Below, piece after piece: positions 33,550 through 43,124 of a stretch of 64,000 bases of DNA (within the stretch, counting starts at the first letter, position 1; each line of letters starts with the position of its first letter). The stretch is from Clostridium caldaquaticum (GTDB lineage: Bacteria > Bacillota > Clostridia > Clostridiales > Clostridiaceae). The notes under the pieces are model-generated. The model was not told the origin of the DNA, searched no databases, and saw only the letters and a list, made by a program, of their open reading frames with translations. Position numbers and translations under genes: made by a program. The stretch covers positions 1 to 64,000 of the forward strand of contig NZ_JAMSKT010000010.1 of the NCBI RefSeq assembly GCF_023806125.1. The letters are read 5' to 3'.

Positions 33550-33647
33550 CAGGGCTGGACCTAAAAGAGGAAGCCCAGCTTTGCGGAATGACAGAAGCAG
33601 AGCAGTTTTACTAAAGTATTATATTAAAACAAAGTGGGAGGAAATTT

Positions 33648-34967
33648 ATGTTAAGATCATTATATTCAGGAATATCTGGGATGAAGGTTAATCAAACCAA
33701 GCTAGATGTAATAGGTAATAATATAGCTAATGTCGGTACTACTGCTTTTAAAAGTGCAAAAGTAAGATTTCAGGATATGTTAAGCCAAAATGTATCTCAA
33801 GCTTTAGCACCAGGAGTAAACCAAGGTGGAATAAACCCAAAGCAGGTAGGGCTTGGAGTTCAGATAGCAGGTATAGATACGTTAGTTTCTCAAGGAATGA
33901 TGCAGCCAACCAGCAGAAATCTTGATGTTGCTATAGACGGTGAAGGATATTTTATGGTAGGAAGTGGGCAGCTGCCTTTCAATAACAGCAGAGCAGTTAC
34001 CTTAAATGGAAGTGAAATAGTAGATACAAATGGTATGAATATAAGTTATACTAGAGATGGTTCTTTTACACTTGATACTGATGGTAATTTAATAACTTCT
34101 GATGGTTATAGAGTTATGGGGTACGCAGTTAAAGCTAATGGAAGTGAAGAAAGTGTTAAATATGTAAATGGAAGAGTTGATAGCATAAACTATGTAAATG
34201 CGAATGATTTATCTATAGTTGCAAGTGATACTATTGTACCTCTTGTAATTCCAGATTCAGTCAAGATGCCTGCAAGTAATTTTGAGACTGCAACTGCTTT
34301 AAAAGCGTCAAGCGGTGAAGCAACTGCTGATCAATCACCTACAATTGTAAATACTACTGATGGTACTCCTTATTCTGGGAAAACTGCAATAATACAGGTT
34401 AAATTTACAAAGGGAACAGGAAGCAATCCAGATGCTTGGGAATATTTTATCAACGGAGAATCACAAGGTACAATTCCAGCTGGAGGCACAGTTAATTTAG
34501 ATGGAGGGGTAACTATTAAAGTTCCAGCTGCTGGTAATAACCCTAATGCTGATACTATGTGGACTCAGAACTTATACAAGCAGGGGGATCCATCGAGAAT
34601 TACTACATTTAATATAGGAAAAGATGGTGCAATTTCTGCAGTACTTGAAGGCGGAGAGGTAACAGTACTGGGACAGATTGCTATGGCAACTTTTAAAAAT
34701 GCAGCAGGTTTGACTAAGCTAGGTAAAAATCTTTATGAAAAGTCAGCAAACTCTGGAGAGCCAATAGTTAGAAGCGGTATAAATGCATCAGTAGATAACA
34801 GTAAAGCTTACGGAGATATGCTTCAAGGTGTTCTTGAAATGTCTAATGTTGACCTTTCAGAACAATTTACAGATATGATTGTAACAAGCAGAGCCTTTCA
34901 AGCTAATTCTAAGACTATAACTACTGGAGATGAAATACTTCAAGAAATATTAAATTTAAAGAGATAA
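33648..34967 (+). CDS. flgE: FlgE hook protein
   Basis: 439 aa. The N-terminal D0 is MLRSLYSGISGMKVNQ with NNIANVGTTAFKSAKVRF. The C-terminal rod-like end is SNVDLSEQFTDMIVTSRAFQ, ending ILNLKR. The middle domains are variable (a Thr/Gly/Asn-rich insert about 215-300). The 98-bp gap before it holds a weak GGGCT/AGCCC hairpin but no clear promoter. GGGAGG precedes the ATG. Confidence 0.95.
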   Translation: MLRSLYSGISGMKVNQTKLDVIGNNIANVGTTAFKSAKVRFQDMLSQNVSQALAPGVNQGGINPKQVGLGVQIAGIDTLVSQGMMQPTSRNLDVAIDGEGYFMVGSGQLPFNNSRAVTLNGSEIVDTNGMNISYTRDGSFTLDTDGNLITSDGYRVMGYAVKANGSEESVKYVNGRVDSINYVNANDLSIVASDTIVPLVIPDSVKMPASNFETATALKASSGEATADQSPTIVNTTDGTPYSGKTAIIQVKFTKGTGSNPDAWEYFINGESQGTIPAGGTVNLDGGVTIKVPAAGNNPNADTMWTQNLYKQGDPSRITTFNIGKDGAISAVLEGGEVTVLGQIAMATFKNAAGLTKLGKNLYEKSANSGEPIVRSGINASVDNSKAYGDMLQGVLEMSNVDLSEQFTDMIVTSRAFQANSKTITTGDEILQEILNLKR

Positions 34968-34976
34968 AAATAAATC

Positions 34977-35004
34977 TGGCTAACGGAAGGATTTTCGTTA
35001 GCCA
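34977..35004 (+). promoter_or_regulatory. Hairpin between flgE and flbD
   Basis: TGGCTAACG (34977-34985) pairs perfectly with CGTTAGCCA (34996-35004) around the 10-nt loop GAAGGATTTT. There is no T-run, so a terminator is unlikely. It may stabilise the flgE message. The AAGGA in the loop also resembles a CsrA site, but this is speculative. Confidence 0.55.
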
Positions 35005-35033
35005 ATACTTACAGTAATATAGGGGGGATTTAA

Positions 35034-35225
35034 TTGGTAAGGCTGACTGGTATTAATAATAAAGAAATAATATTAAATGCTGACCATATTGAAAAGTTAG
35101 AGTCAGTGCCTGAGAGCCTGATAACTTTAATTAATGGAAATAAGTATATTGTACTTGAAAGCACAGAAGAAATAATAAATAAAGTTATAGAATATAAGAA
35201 CAAAATATTTAAACTAGGTATATAA
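35034..35225 (+). CDS. flbD: FlbD-family flagellar protein
   Basis: 63 aa, starting at TTG 35034 behind GGGGGGA. Family pattern: VRLTGINNKEIILNADHIEK, ITLINGNKYIVLES, and ending KVIEYKNKIFKLG. It is a short conserved Firmicute flagellar protein between flgE and fliL (not the Caulobacter transcription factor of the same name). Its function is not firmly known. Confidence 0.93.
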   Translation: MVRLTGINNKEIILNADHIEKLESVPESLITLINGNKYIVLESTEEIINKVIEYKNKIFKLGI

Positions 35226-35259
35226 TTGCATTGTAACAAGGTAATAAAGGAGATTAATT

Positions 35260-35757
35260 ATGGCTGATAAAAAAGAAAAAGGTAATGGTCACAGATTGCA
35301 AATTATTATTATAATTTTATTAGTGTTAATTCTCATATTTGGACTTGCTTTTGGGGGATATATGATATTTTTCAGAAAAGATTCTAATACAGCTTCAGCT
35401 GATACTCAGAATACTAAAGTTCTAAATCCTGCAGCAAGTGAGATTTCACCTTTTACTTATAGTTTAGATGAGTTTTTAGTGAATCTTTCAGATGAGGGTG
35501 GAAAGAAATATATTAAAGTTAAAATTTATATTGGATATACTGCTAAGGATGAGAAAAAGATATCAGCTGAACTTGAGGAGAAGAAACCTATTCTTAGAGA
35601 TGCAATAAACAGTGTTTTAAGGTCAAAAAAGTCTACGGATATAACTACTGAAAAAAGTGTATCCGATTTGAAAAAAGAGATCATAAACAGGGTAAATCCA
35701 TACTTAGAGTATGCAACAGTAAACAATATCTACTTTTATGACATTATAGTTCAGTAA
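35260..35757 (+). CDS. fliL: FliL basal-body-associated membrane protein
   Basis: 165 aa. A short Lys-rich cytoplasmic N-terminus, one membrane helix at about 13-36 (IIIIILLVLILIFGLAFGG), and the FliL extracellular domain (SLDEFLVNLSDEGGKKYIKV, AINSVLRSKKSTDI). It supports stator function around the motor. AAGGAG precedes the ATG. Confidence 0.94.
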   Translation: MADKKEKGNGHRLQIIIIILLVLILIFGLAFGGYMIFFRKDSNTASADTQNTKVLNPAASEISPFTYSLDEFLVNLSDEGGKKYIKVKIYIGYTAKDEKKISAELEEKKPILRDAINSVLRSKKSTDITTEKSVSDLKKEIINRVNPYLEYATVNNIYFYDIIVQ

Positions 35758-35768
35758 AGGAGATAGGC

Positions 35769-36119
35769 ATGAATAATCTGGATTTTGTGTTAATGCTTTT
35801 GAAAATAATTGTATTTCTGCCGTTTATTTTATTTTTAATTTATTTATCTCTTAAATTTGGCGGAAGCAAGCTTCAAAGCATTCAAAACGGCAGATATATT
35901 AAAATATTGGAAAGGGTATCTCTTTCTAAAGAAAACAGTCTACTTGTAGTTAAAATTGGTGATAAAGGTTATGTGCTAACTTCTGTAGCAGGAAAAGTTG
36001 ACACTCTTTTAGAGCTTAAGGAAGCTGAGATTAAGAAGATTGAAGAATCAAAGCAGATACAAGAATATGCAAATCTAAAAGAATTTTATCAAAAACTATT
36101 TAAAAAGAAGGAAGAATAG
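35769..36119 (+). CDS. fliO: FliO export gate protein
   Basis: 116 aa. One membrane helix at about 5-27, then the small FliO domain (GRYIKILERVSLSKENSLLV, KIGDKGYVLTSVAGKVD) and a Lys-rich tail. FliO helps assemble the FliP ring, and fliP follows 3 bp on. Bacillus calls the homologue FliZ. Confidence 0.9.
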   Translation: MNNLDFVLMLLKIIVFLPFILFLIYLSLKFGGSKLQSIQNGRYIKILERVSLSKENSLLVVKIGDKGYVLTSVAGKVDTLLELKEAEIKKIEESKQIQEYANLKEFYQKLFKKKEE

Positions 36120-36122
36120 AGA

Positions 36123-36887
36123 ATGAAAAAGAAATACGCTGCACTTTTTGTATTAGTATTTACTTTTGTAATGTTAATAGGATACAAAGTTCATGCTGAA
36201 CCAGCCAGTATTCCTGTGCCAAGTGTTAATATATCTGTAAATGGAACTGATACTCCAAAGGAATATGTAGATAATATTAAACTGCTTATTTTACTTACTA
36301 TACTTACCTTGCTTCCATCTATTATTATAATGATGACAAGCTTCATAAGAATTATAGTAGTATTTTCCTTTTTAAGAAGTGCTATTGGTACTCAGCAGGC
36401 ACCTCCTAATCAGGTGTTAACTGGGCTTGCAATATTTTTAACTATATTTATTATGACTCCAACCTTTAATGAAATCAATACTAAAGCCTTTAAGCCTTAT
36501 TTAGAAGGAACCATAACTCAGCAGCAGGCCTTTGATGAAGGATCAAAGCCTTTAAGACAATTTATGCTGAAAAGTACAAGGCAGAACGACTTAAAGCTTT
36601 TTATAGAACTATCCAAGCTTGAAGGAGATGTAACAAAGGACAATGTGCCATTATATGTGGTTGTACCTGCTTTTGTTATAAGTGAACTTAGAACTGCTTT
36701 TAATATAGGATTTATGCTTTATATACCCTTTTTAATTATTGATTTAGTTGTAGCAAGTGTTCTTTTATCTATGGGTATGATGATGCTTCCGCCTGTTATG
36801 GTCTCACTTCCTTTTAAGTTATTATTATTTGTTATGGTAGACGGCTGGCATCTTCTAGTTAAATCTCTTATTATGAGTTTTTCCTGA
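36123..36887 (+). CDS. fliP: FliP export gate protein
   Basis: 254 aa with a cleavable signal-like start (about 1-25, ending YKVHAEP), as is typical for FliP, then membrane helices with MTSFIRIIVVFSFLRSAIGT and QQAPPNQVLTGLAIFLTIFI. The C-terminal motif DLVVASVLLSMGMMMLPPVM is diagnostic. It forms the type III export channel with FliQ and FliR. Confidence 0.97.
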   Translation: MKKKYAALFVLVFTFVMLIGYKVHAEPASIPVPSVNISVNGTDTPKEYVDNIKLLILLTILTLLPSIIIMMTSFIRIIVVFSFLRSAIGTQQAPPNQVLTGLAIFLTIFIMTPTFNEINTKAFKPYLEGTITQQQAFDEGSKPLRQFMLKSTRQNDLKLFIELSKLEGDVTKDNVPLYVVVPAFVISELRTAFNIGFMLYIPFLIIDLVVASVLLSMGMMMLPPVMVSLPFKLLLFVMVDGWHLLVKSLIMSFS

Positions 36888-36909
36888 CGGGCTGAGGGGG
36901 GTTATTTAA

Positions 36910-37179
36910 ATGAGTGAAAATATGATTATGTCTATATTAAAAGATGCTATTTATACAGGACTTTTAACAGCAGGTCCAATTCTTGCAGTTTCAGTTGTCG
37001 TTGGGCTAATTGTAAGTATTTTTCAGGCAACAACACAAATACAAGAACAAACTTTAACTTTTGTTCCTAAAATTATAGCAGCTGCAGTAGTAGGTCTTAT
37101 AGTCGGACCTTGGATGCTTCATAAGGTTGTCAGCTTCACACAAAGAATATTTGAACAGATAGCTAATATAACACATTAG
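36910..37179 (+). CDS. fliQ: FliQ export gate protein
   Basis: 89 aa, two membrane helices. The FliQ motif is VGLIVSIFQATTQIQEQTLT with FVPKIIAAAVV. It is part of the FliPQR channel. GAGGGGGG precedes the ATG. The fused fliR-flhB gene begins 12 bp downstream. Confidence 0.97.
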   Translation: MSENMIMSILKDAIYTGLLTAGPILAVSVVVGLIVSIFQATTQIQEQTLTFVPKIIAAAVVGLIVGPWMLHKVVSFTQRIFEQIANITH

Positions 37180-37191
37180 GTGGGATAATTA

Positions 37192-39021
37192 TTGATTAAT
37201 ATAGCATATTTTACTGCACTTATTTTAATTTTTTTAAGAATGACTGCTTTTTTTACAGTAGTACCTGTATTTTTCCCAAAAGGGCTTCCAAATGCAGCGA
37301 AAGTAGCTTTTGCACTTGTTTTATCTTATATGCTGATACCAGGAATAAATTATTCAAATTTAAATATTACAAGTAATTATATATTATTTTCACTGGGAAT
37401 TAATGAAGTAATTACCGGATTGACTTTAGGATTTATAACGAATTTATGTTTTTTTAGTGCAAGATTTGCTGGACAGCTTATTGACATGCAGATAGGTTTC
37501 TCGATGATAAGTATGTTTGATCCATCTACTAGCAGCAACTCAACTTTGCTTGAGCATGTTTTATACTGGTGCAGTCTTTTACTATTCTTTGTTATTGATG
37601 GACACCACATGCTTTTAAGAGCTTTAATTGAAAGCTTTAATGCTATTAGTCTTGGAAAATTTGTGCTTAGTGGAGAGAGTATTAATTTAATTTTTAATGG
37701 ATTTATTGAATTTTTTTCTATTGGATTGAAAATTGCAATACCTGTGGTATTGATTATTCTTATAACAGATATAGTTTTAGGTCTTATTGGAAGAACTGTG
37801 CCTCAGATTAATTTAATGATACTGGGGCTTCCTATAAAAATACTTGTAGGATTAACTGCTTTTACCTTTGCAATGCCTATATTGTTTAAGCTTATAGGTT
37901 CTTCTTTTGTAAATATTCAAGATATTTTAAAGGGGTTTTTTAAAGCAGCTCCCTTAATGATAATATTTGCTTCTGATGACAAAACAGAAGAGGCAACACC
38001 TAAAAAAAAGAAGGATGCTAGAAAAAAAGGTCAGGTAGCAAGAAGTAAGGAAGTTAATTTAGCTTTTACTTTGCTTGTTTCAACACTATTATTATTAGTA
38101 CTTGGAGCTTATGTAGGGGGAAGTTTAAAAGCCACATTAATTACATTTTTAAATAATTTTTTATTAACAGAATTAGATTATAATAGTGTAAAAAGCTTAA
38201 CACTAACTGTTATCTGGAGATTAGCTATAACGCTTCTGCCTGTAGTGGTACCTATAATGGCTATGGGAATTTTAGCTAACTTTGTTCAAGTTGGTTTTAT
38301 AATTACAGGGGAGCCTTTGAAACCGCAGCTGTCAAAGTTGAATCCTATAAGCGGGTTTAAAAGAATGTTTTCGTATAGAACCTTTGTGGAAACTTTAAAA
38401 GATTTAGCAATTGTTTCTGTATTAGGTTATACAGGTTATAAATTTATAATAGACAATTATGATTATCTGCTTAAAATAAGCAGTTTAAGAATAGGTGCAG
38501 TACCTTCTGCTTTTGTTAAATTAATTGTAAATGTATTTTCTAAAGTTACTATAATAATGATAATTATTGCTCTTGCAGATTATTTATATCAAAAGTTTCA
38601 ATATAATAAGGAATTAAGAATGACAAAACAGGAAATTAAAGAGGAGTTTAAGCAGCAGGAGGGAGATCCTCAAATTAAGTCTAAAATCAGGCAAAAGCAA
38701 AGGGAAATGTCACAAAGAAGAATGATGCAGTCGGTATCTGATGCTACTGTGGTTGTTACAAATCCAACACATATAGCCTGTGCTCTTAAATATGAAGAAG
38801 GTAAAGACGGTGCCCCTAAGCTTGTTGCAAAGGGAGCAGATAACATAGCTATAAAGATTAAAGATATTGCTAAGGAAAATAATGTGCCTATTATTGAAAA
38901 TAGAGCTTTAGCAAGACTTATTTATTTTGACGTAGAAATAGATGAAGAAATTCCAGCAGAGATGTACCAGGCTGTTGCAGAGGTACTAGCTTTAGTTTAT
39001 AAGATGAAAAAGAAGAAGTAG
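37192..39021 (+). CDS. fliR/flhB: FliR-FlhB fusion, export gate and specificity switch
   Basis: 609 aa, starting at TTG 37192. Residues 1 to about 255 are FliR (membrane helices; GQLIDMQIGFSMISMFDP). FlhB starts near 262 with DDKTEEATPKKKKDARKKGQ. It contains NPTH at 524-527 in VVVTNPTHIACALKY, the autocleavage site that switches export from hook to filament substrates. No stop or frame change separates the halves, so it is a true fusion, as known in several Clostridium species. It holds FlhB and FliR in one-to-one ratio. Confidence 0.97.
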   Translation: MINIAYFTALILIFLRMTAFFTVVPVFFPKGLPNAAKVAFALVLSYMLIPGINYSNLNITSNYILFSLGINEVITGLTLGFITNLCFFSARFAGQLIDMQIGFSMISMFDPSTSSNSTLLEHVLYWCSLLLFFVIDGHHMLLRALIESFNAISLGKFVLSGESINLIFNGFIEFFSIGLKIAIPVVLIILITDIVLGLIGRTVPQINLMILGLPIKILVGLTAFTFAMPILFKLIGSSFVNIQDILKGFFKAAPLMIIFASDDKTEEATPKKKKDARKKGQVARSKEVNLAFTLLVSTLLLLVLGAYVGGSLKATLITFLNNFLLTELDYNSVKSLTLTVIWRLAITLLPVVVPIMAMGILANFVQVGFIITGEPLKPQLSKLNPISGFKRMFSYRTFVETLKDLAIVSVLGYTGYKFIIDNYDYLLKISSLRIGAVPSAFVKLIVNVFSKVTIIMIIIALADYLYQKFQYNKELRMTKQEIKEEFKQQEGDPQIKSKIRQKQREMSQRRMMQSVSDATVVVTNPTHIACALKYEEGKDGAPKLVAKGADNIAIKIKDIAKENNVPIIENRALARLIYFDVEIDEEIPAEMYQAVAEVLALVYKMKKKK

Positions 39022-39045
39022 ACAAGCCTTATTGGAGGTAATTAA

Positions 39046-41115
39046 ATGGATTTAAATACAAGAACAAAATATAGCGTAAAAAATAATACGGATGTACTTG
39101 TAGCATTTCTAGTAATAGGTATCATATTAATGATTATTATTCCTCTTCCTTCTGTATTATTAGATTTTCTTTTAGCAGTTAATATAACTTTATCCATAGT
39201 TATTATACTTTTAACTATGTTTACAACAGAAGTGCTTCAGTTTTCTATTTTTCCTACATTACTGCTTATAACAACATTATTCAGGCTTGGTTTAAACATA
39301 TCCTCAACAAGACTTATTTTAAGTCAGGGTTATGCTGGACATATTATAGAAGCTTTTGGAAGTTTTGTTGTTGGTGGCAATTATGTTGTTGGTATAATAA
39401 TTTTTATAATAATTATGGTTATTCAGTTTTTGGTTATTACAAATGGTTCTGGCAGAGTAGCAGAGGTTTCAGCAAGATTTACCCTTGATGCAATGCCTGG
39501 AAAACAGATGAGTATAGATGCAGATTTAAATTCTGGACTTATAGATGAAGCGGAGGCCAGACGGAGAAGAAAAAATTTGCAAATGGAAGCAGATTTTTAT
39601 GGAGCAATGGATGGTGCTAACAAGTTTGTTAAGGGTGATGCTATAGCAGGTATTATAATTACTTTAATAAATATTATAGGCGGAATTATTATAGGGGTAG
39701 TAATGCTGAACAAAGATATTTCTGATGCTGCTCAAACTTATGTCAGGCTAACTGTAGGAGATGGACTTGTAAGCCAGATACCAGCACTTTTAATATCTAC
39801 AGCTTCAGGTATTATTGTAACTCGTTCAGGTAATAATGAAAATCTTGGTTCTTCTGTTGCATCACAGTTAACAGGATTCCCTAAGGTTTTAGCAATAGCT
39901 TCAGTTGTATTGTTGATATTAGGATTTATTCCAGGACTTCCAACTTTTGTATTTATAGTACTAGCAATTAGTACAGGAGTTAGTGCTTACTTTTTGTATA
40001 AAGATGAAAAAACTCAGGCAATTGTTAAAGCAGAACAAGAACAGGCACAAATAATAGAAACAGAAAAGAGAGAGCCAGAAAATGTAATGTCATTATTAAC
40101 TGTAGAACCAATGGAAATAGAGATTGGCTACGGACTTATTCCTCTTGCTGATGAAAGTGCTGGCGGGGATCTTTTAGAGAGAATATCATCTGTAAGAAGA
40201 CAATGTGCAATCGAAATGGGAATTATAGTTCAGCCAATCAGAATAAGAGATAATCTTCAGTTAAAAACTAATGAATATGTAGTTAAAATAAGAGGAACTG
40301 TAACTGCAAAGGGAGAGCTTATGCCAAATATGCTTTTATGCATGGATCCTACAAACGGAGATTTTGAAATACATGGTATCAATACAGTAGAGCCTGCTTT
40401 TGGTCTGCCTGCTGTTTGGATTAATAAAGACCAGAGAGAAGATGCAGAGATAAAAGGACTTACAGTTGTAGATCCAACTACAGTAATGGTTACTCATTTA
40501 ACTGAAACTATAAAGCTTCATTCACATGAACTTTTAGGAAGACAGGAGGTAAAGCTTATAATAGATGCTGTAAAGGAAAAATACAGTGCTGTAGTTGATG
40601 AGCTTATACCAGATCTTATGACTATAGGAGAGGTTCAAAAGGTGCTGCAGAATTTATTAAAGGAAAAAGTCTCAATAAAGGATATGGTAACTATTTTAGA
40701 ATCTCTCGCTGATAATTCAAGAGCTACAAAGGATATTGAACTTTTAACGGAATATGTACGTTTTGCTCTTGGAAGAACGATATGTAATCCATTGGTGGAT
40801 GAAAATGGTGCTATTACTGTTATTACTTTAGCTTCAGAAATAGAAGATAAGATAGCAAACAATATCCAAAAATCTATGCAAGGATCTTTTCCTGCTATCG
40901 ACCCAGATACTACAGGCAGAATATTAAGTTCAATAAAGAATGTTTTAGAAAGTGTTTATTTTTATGAGAACCAGCCTGTAATTCTTGTTTCTCCAAAAAT
41001 AAGACCAGCTTTTAGAAAGTTTATTGAAATGGTATTTCCTAATATTACAGTACTCTCACTTAATGAGATACCTAACGATATTCAGATAAGAACTGAAGGA
41101 GTTGTGACTATATAG
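39046..41115 (+). CDS. flhA: FlhA export apparatus protein
   Basis: 689 aa. The N-terminal half has about eight membrane helices and the FHIPEP-type signature region (RFTLDAMPGKQMSIDADLNS, EARRRRKNLQMEADFYGAMD). The C-terminal half is the cytoplasmic platform (from about 345) that docks chaperone-substrate complexes. AGGAGG-like TTGGAGG precedes the ATG. Its stop is directly followed by the flhF ATG. Confidence 0.97.
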   Translation: MDLNTRTKYSVKNNTDVLVAFLVIGIILMIIIPLPSVLLDFLLAVNITLSIVIILLTMFTTEVLQFSIFPTLLLITTLFRLGLNISSTRLILSQGYAGHIIEAFGSFVVGGNYVVGIIIFIIIMVIQFLVITNGSGRVAEVSARFTLDAMPGKQMSIDADLNSGLIDEAEARRRRKNLQMEADFYGAMDGANKFVKGDAIAGIIITLINIIGGIIIGVVMLNKDISDAAQTYVRLTVGDGLVSQIPALLISTASGIIVTRSGNNENLGSSVASQLTGFPKVLAIASVVLLILGFIPGLPTFVFIVLAISTGVSAYFLYKDEKTQAIVKAEQEQAQIIETEKREPENVMSLLTVEPMEIEIGYGLIPLADESAGGDLLERISSVRRQCAIEMGIIVQPIRIRDNLQLKTNEYVVKIRGTVTAKGELMPNMLLCMDPTNGDFEIHGINTVEPAFGLPAVWINKDQREDAEIKGLTVVDPTTVMVTHLTETIKLHSHELLGRQEVKLIIDAVKEKYSAVVDELIPDLMTIGEVQKVLQNLLKEKVSIKDMVTILESLADNSRATKDIELLTEYVRFALGRTICNPLVDENGAITVITLASEIEDKIANNIQKSMQGSFPAIDPDTTGRILSSIKNVLESVYFYENQPVILVSPKIRPAFRKFIEMVFPNITVLSLNEIPNDIQIRTEGVVTI

Positions 41116-42264
41116 ATGATTATAAAAAGATATATAGTAAATAGTATGAATGAAGCAATGACTCGTATCCGTTATGAACTTGGAAAGGATGCAGTTATTA
41201 TAAGTCAAAGAAAAATTAGAAAGCCGGGATTTATAGGATTTTTTTCCAAAAAAATTATTGAAGTAACTGCTGCTGTTGAAAATGTAAAGAAAAATGATGA
41301 TTACATGACAGACAGCATTGAAGCTATAAAAAAAGCTGTAGAGAAAGAAGGATTTGCTTTTAATAAAAGTTCTGAGTTTAAAAATGAAAAAACAGATATA
41401 AAAATGGAAGTAAAGGAAGATAAAAGTAATTTAGAGCTTATAAAAGAGATGCAGGAGATGAAAAATCTTATTTCTGATATGATAAGCAAAACTTCTGAAA
41501 AAACTCAAACAAAGTCTGAGCTTGAAATAAAGTTAGAAAATAGCGATCTAAATGAAAAAGTAATAAAAAGTATATGTAATGGAATAAAGTCTGTAGAAGA
41601 AGAGGTAAATGAAATAGATAAGGCTAAACTTGTAATTGAGAACATGGTGAAAATATCTAAGATAAAGATGGAAGGAGCTGTTGTTTTAGTTGGCCCTACA
41701 GGGGTAGGTAAAACTACAACAATAGCAAAGCTTGCAGGAAGATTATCTCTTATTGAGAAAAAGAAAGTAGGACTTATTACTATAGACACATATAGAATCG
41801 GTGCTGTGGAGCAGCTTAAAACCTATGCTGATATTATGAACATTCCATTTAGAATAGTTTTTACTCTTAATGACATGGAAGCAGCTATAGAGTCTATGAG
41901 TGATTGTGATGTTATACTTATAGATACTACAGGAAGAAACAGTAAAAATTCTATGCAAATCTCTGAACTTAGAGCCTTTGTAGAAAAGGTAAATACGGAA
42001 AATATTCATTTAGTATTAAGCTGTACTACTAAAAATAGTGATTTAGATTCAATAATTCAGGGATATAGTATACTTAATTTTAATAATATTATAATAACTA
42101 AATTAGATGAGACTACTACCTATGGTTCCATACTAAATATATTGGAGGCTGCAAAAAAACCTCTAAGTTTTATAACTACAGGGCAGAATGTTCCTGATGA
42201 TATTAAATTTATATCGGCTTCAGAAGTTTCTAGTCTTATACTGGGAGAGGATAGCATATGTTAG
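41116..42264 (+). CDS. flhF: FlhF SRP-type GTPase
   Basis: 382 aa. The N-terminal region starts MIIKRYIVNSMNEAMTRIR, with a charged linker about 85-150. The SRP-like NG domain has P-loop VGPTGVGKTTTIAKLAGRL, DTYRIGAVEQLKTYAD and DTTGRN. It sets flagellar number or position with FlhG. It abuts flhA without a gap and overlaps flhG by 7 bases. Confidence 0.96.
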   Translation: MIIKRYIVNSMNEAMTRIRYELGKDAVIISQRKIRKPGFIGFFSKKIIEVTAAVENVKKNDDYMTDSIEAIKKAVEKEGFAFNKSSEFKNEKTDIKMEVKEDKSNLELIKEMQEMKNLISDMISKTSEKTQTKSELEIKLENSDLNEKVIKSICNGIKSVEEEVNEIDKAKLVIENMVKISKIKMEGAVVLVGPTGVGKTTTIAKLAGRLSLIEKKKVGLITIDTYRIGAVEQLKTYADIMNIPFRIVFTLNDMEAAIESMSDCDVILIDTTGRNSKNSMQISELRAFVEKVNTENIHLVLSCTTKNSDLDSIIQGYSILNFNNIIITKLDETTTYGSILNILEAAKKPLSFITTGQNVPDDIKFISASEVSSLILGEDSIC

Positions 42265-43112
42265 ATCAGGCGCAAAAATTAAGGCAGTTAGCAGCAGACA
42301 ATTTAAAGAAAGATAAAGCTAGAATTATTACTGTAACTTCTGGTAAGGGTGGAGTTGGTAAAAGCAACTTTGTAGTTAATTTAGCTATAATGCTTCAAAC
42401 TATGGGAAAAAAGGTTTTAATTTTTGATGCTGACGTAGGCATGGGTAATGATGATGTGCTTATGGGATTTTTACCTAAGTTTAATGTGTTTGATGTAGTG
42501 TTTAATAATAAGGAAATAGATGATGTGGTTATAACAGGACCTTATGGAGTTAAGCTTTTACCAGGAGGATCTGGTATTACAAAAATTGAAGAGTTAACTA
42601 GTGAACAAAGAGATATATTAATAAGTAAATTGGAACACCTTAAAGGTTTTGATTATATAATAATGGATACAGGGGCTGGAATTAACAGGAGCGTATTAGG
42701 TTTTGCAGCTTGTTGTGATGAGCTTATTGTAATAATAACACCGGAACCTACATCTTTAACTGATGCTTACAGCCTTGTTAAAGCTATTAATCATTTCAAG
42801 ATAAAAAGCAGTGCTAGTATAGTTGTAAATAGAGCAATTGATGAAAAGGAAGCTGTTTTTACATTCAATAAGTTTAAAAATGCAGTTACTAATTTTCTTA
42901 AAATGAAAGTAGAGTATTTAGGAAGTATAGCAGAAGATAAAAGATTAGTGCAGTCAGTTAGAAAACAGCAGCCTTTTGTAATAAGTTATCCTAATTGTGA
43001 GGCTTCACAAGATATAGGTAAAATAGGGAAAAAACTTATAGGTACAGAAGGAAATGAGCAAAGCAGCGGAGTTCAAGGTTTATTTAAAAAGATATTTAGT
43101 ATTTTTAGTTAA
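42258..43112 (+). CDS. flhG: FlhG (YlxH) MinD-like ATPase
   Basis: 284 aa. Deviant Walker A SGKGGVGKSN near residue 30, then DADVGMGNDDVLMGF and IIMDTGAGINRSVLGF. It is a ParA/MinD-family ATPase that acts with FlhF to control flagellar number and stimulates its GTPase through the N-terminal DQAQKLRQLA peptide. GGGAGAGG lies within flhF. Confidence 0.95.
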   Translation: MLDQAQKLRQLAADNLKKDKARIITVTSGKGGVGKSNFVVNLAIMLQTMGKKVLIFDADVGMGNDDVLMGFLPKFNVFDVVFNNKEIDDVVITGPYGVKLLPGGSGITKIEELTSEQRDILISKLEHLKGFDYIIMDTGAGINRSVLGFAACCDELIVIITPEPTSLTDAYSLVKAINHFKIKSSASIVVNRAIDEKEAVFTFNKFKNAVTNFLKMKVEYLGSIAEDKRLVQSVRKQQPFVISYPNCEASQDIGKIGKKLIGTEGNEQSSGVQGLFKKIFSIFS

Positions 43113-43124
43113 GGAGATGTAATT

